A DNA stretch of 31,447 nt, from NCBI GenBank assembly GCA_934295165.1, contig CAKRAT010000024.1:1-31447 (forward strand). Reading direction: 5' to 3'. The notes below the pieces were generated by a model, which had not been told where the DNA came from, did not search any database, and was given only the letters and a program-made list of their open reading frames with translations. Made by a program: the position numbers and the translations under genes. Numbering within the stretch: position 1 is the first letter of the stretch; each line of letters begins with the position of its first letter. This document shows positions 31,446 through 31,447 of the stretch, piece by piece. The DNA comes from an uncultured Dorea sp. (GTDB lineage: Bacteria; Bacillota; Clostridia; Lachnospirales; Lachnospiraceae).

Positions 31446-31447
31446 CT

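Overview
The window reads as a chromosomal segment of a low-to-moderate GC Gram-positive anaerobe, most likely a gut clostridium of the Lachnospiraceae. The grounds are strong AGGAGG-type ribosome sites, sigma-A promoters, the Firmicutes blocks gdpP-rplI-dnaB and mutS2, an SLH-anchored secreted glycosidase, an ABC sugar importer without its own ATPase, and a small 2[4Fe-4S] ferredoxin. No tRNA, rRNA, CRISPR array or intact insertion sequence was seen.

Layout. (1) 1-108 is the 3' end of rpsR. (2) 297-14565 is a carbohydrate locus lying between rpsR and gdpP-rplI-dnaB. It holds a 1415-residue surface GH127/GH146-type beta-L-arabinofuranosidase, a convergent AraC-family regulator, an importer operon (lipoprotein binding protein, two permeases, a cytoplasmic DUF5107-like protein with a TPR-like tail), and a second operon of nucleotidyltransferase, NahK-like anomeric sugar kinase and GalE-type epimerase. 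(3) 14573-18548 is gdpP-rplI-dnaB. (4) 18522-19251 holds a small convergent unknown gene and a ferredoxin. (5) 19638-23452 holds an orphan sugar-binding lipoprotein facing a PhoR/PhoB-like two-component pair; the 464 bp between them is almost filled by three long imperfect hairpins. (6) 23539-29848 is housekeeping: mutS2, a membrane-bound HtrA-like protein that has lost its catalytic residues, yhaM and an RlmCD-type rRNA methyltransferase. (7) 29885-31445 is an eroded mobile-element edge: integrase tail, small coiled-coil HTH protein, and an ORF6N protein with a probably truncated end.

How the genes work together. The surface enzyme would release sugars or short oligosaccharides from plant or other glycans, and the ABC system would import a product. 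The kinase, nucleotidyltransferase and epimerase suggest that a sugar is phosphorylated at C1, converted to a nucleotide sugar and epimerised, an Isselbacher-like route. The importer and activation operons share a 59-bp promoter/operator with identical internal spacing (5845-5903 and 11307-11365). This is the best evidence that they form one regulon, presumably of the AraC protein encoded between the glycosidase and the importer. The sugar is not known from sequence.

The points most worth a second look are the shared regulatory element with its unassigned sugar pathway, the three hairpins at 20867-21324, the HtrA-like pseudoprotease, and the paired 25-bp palindromes at the ORF6N gene.
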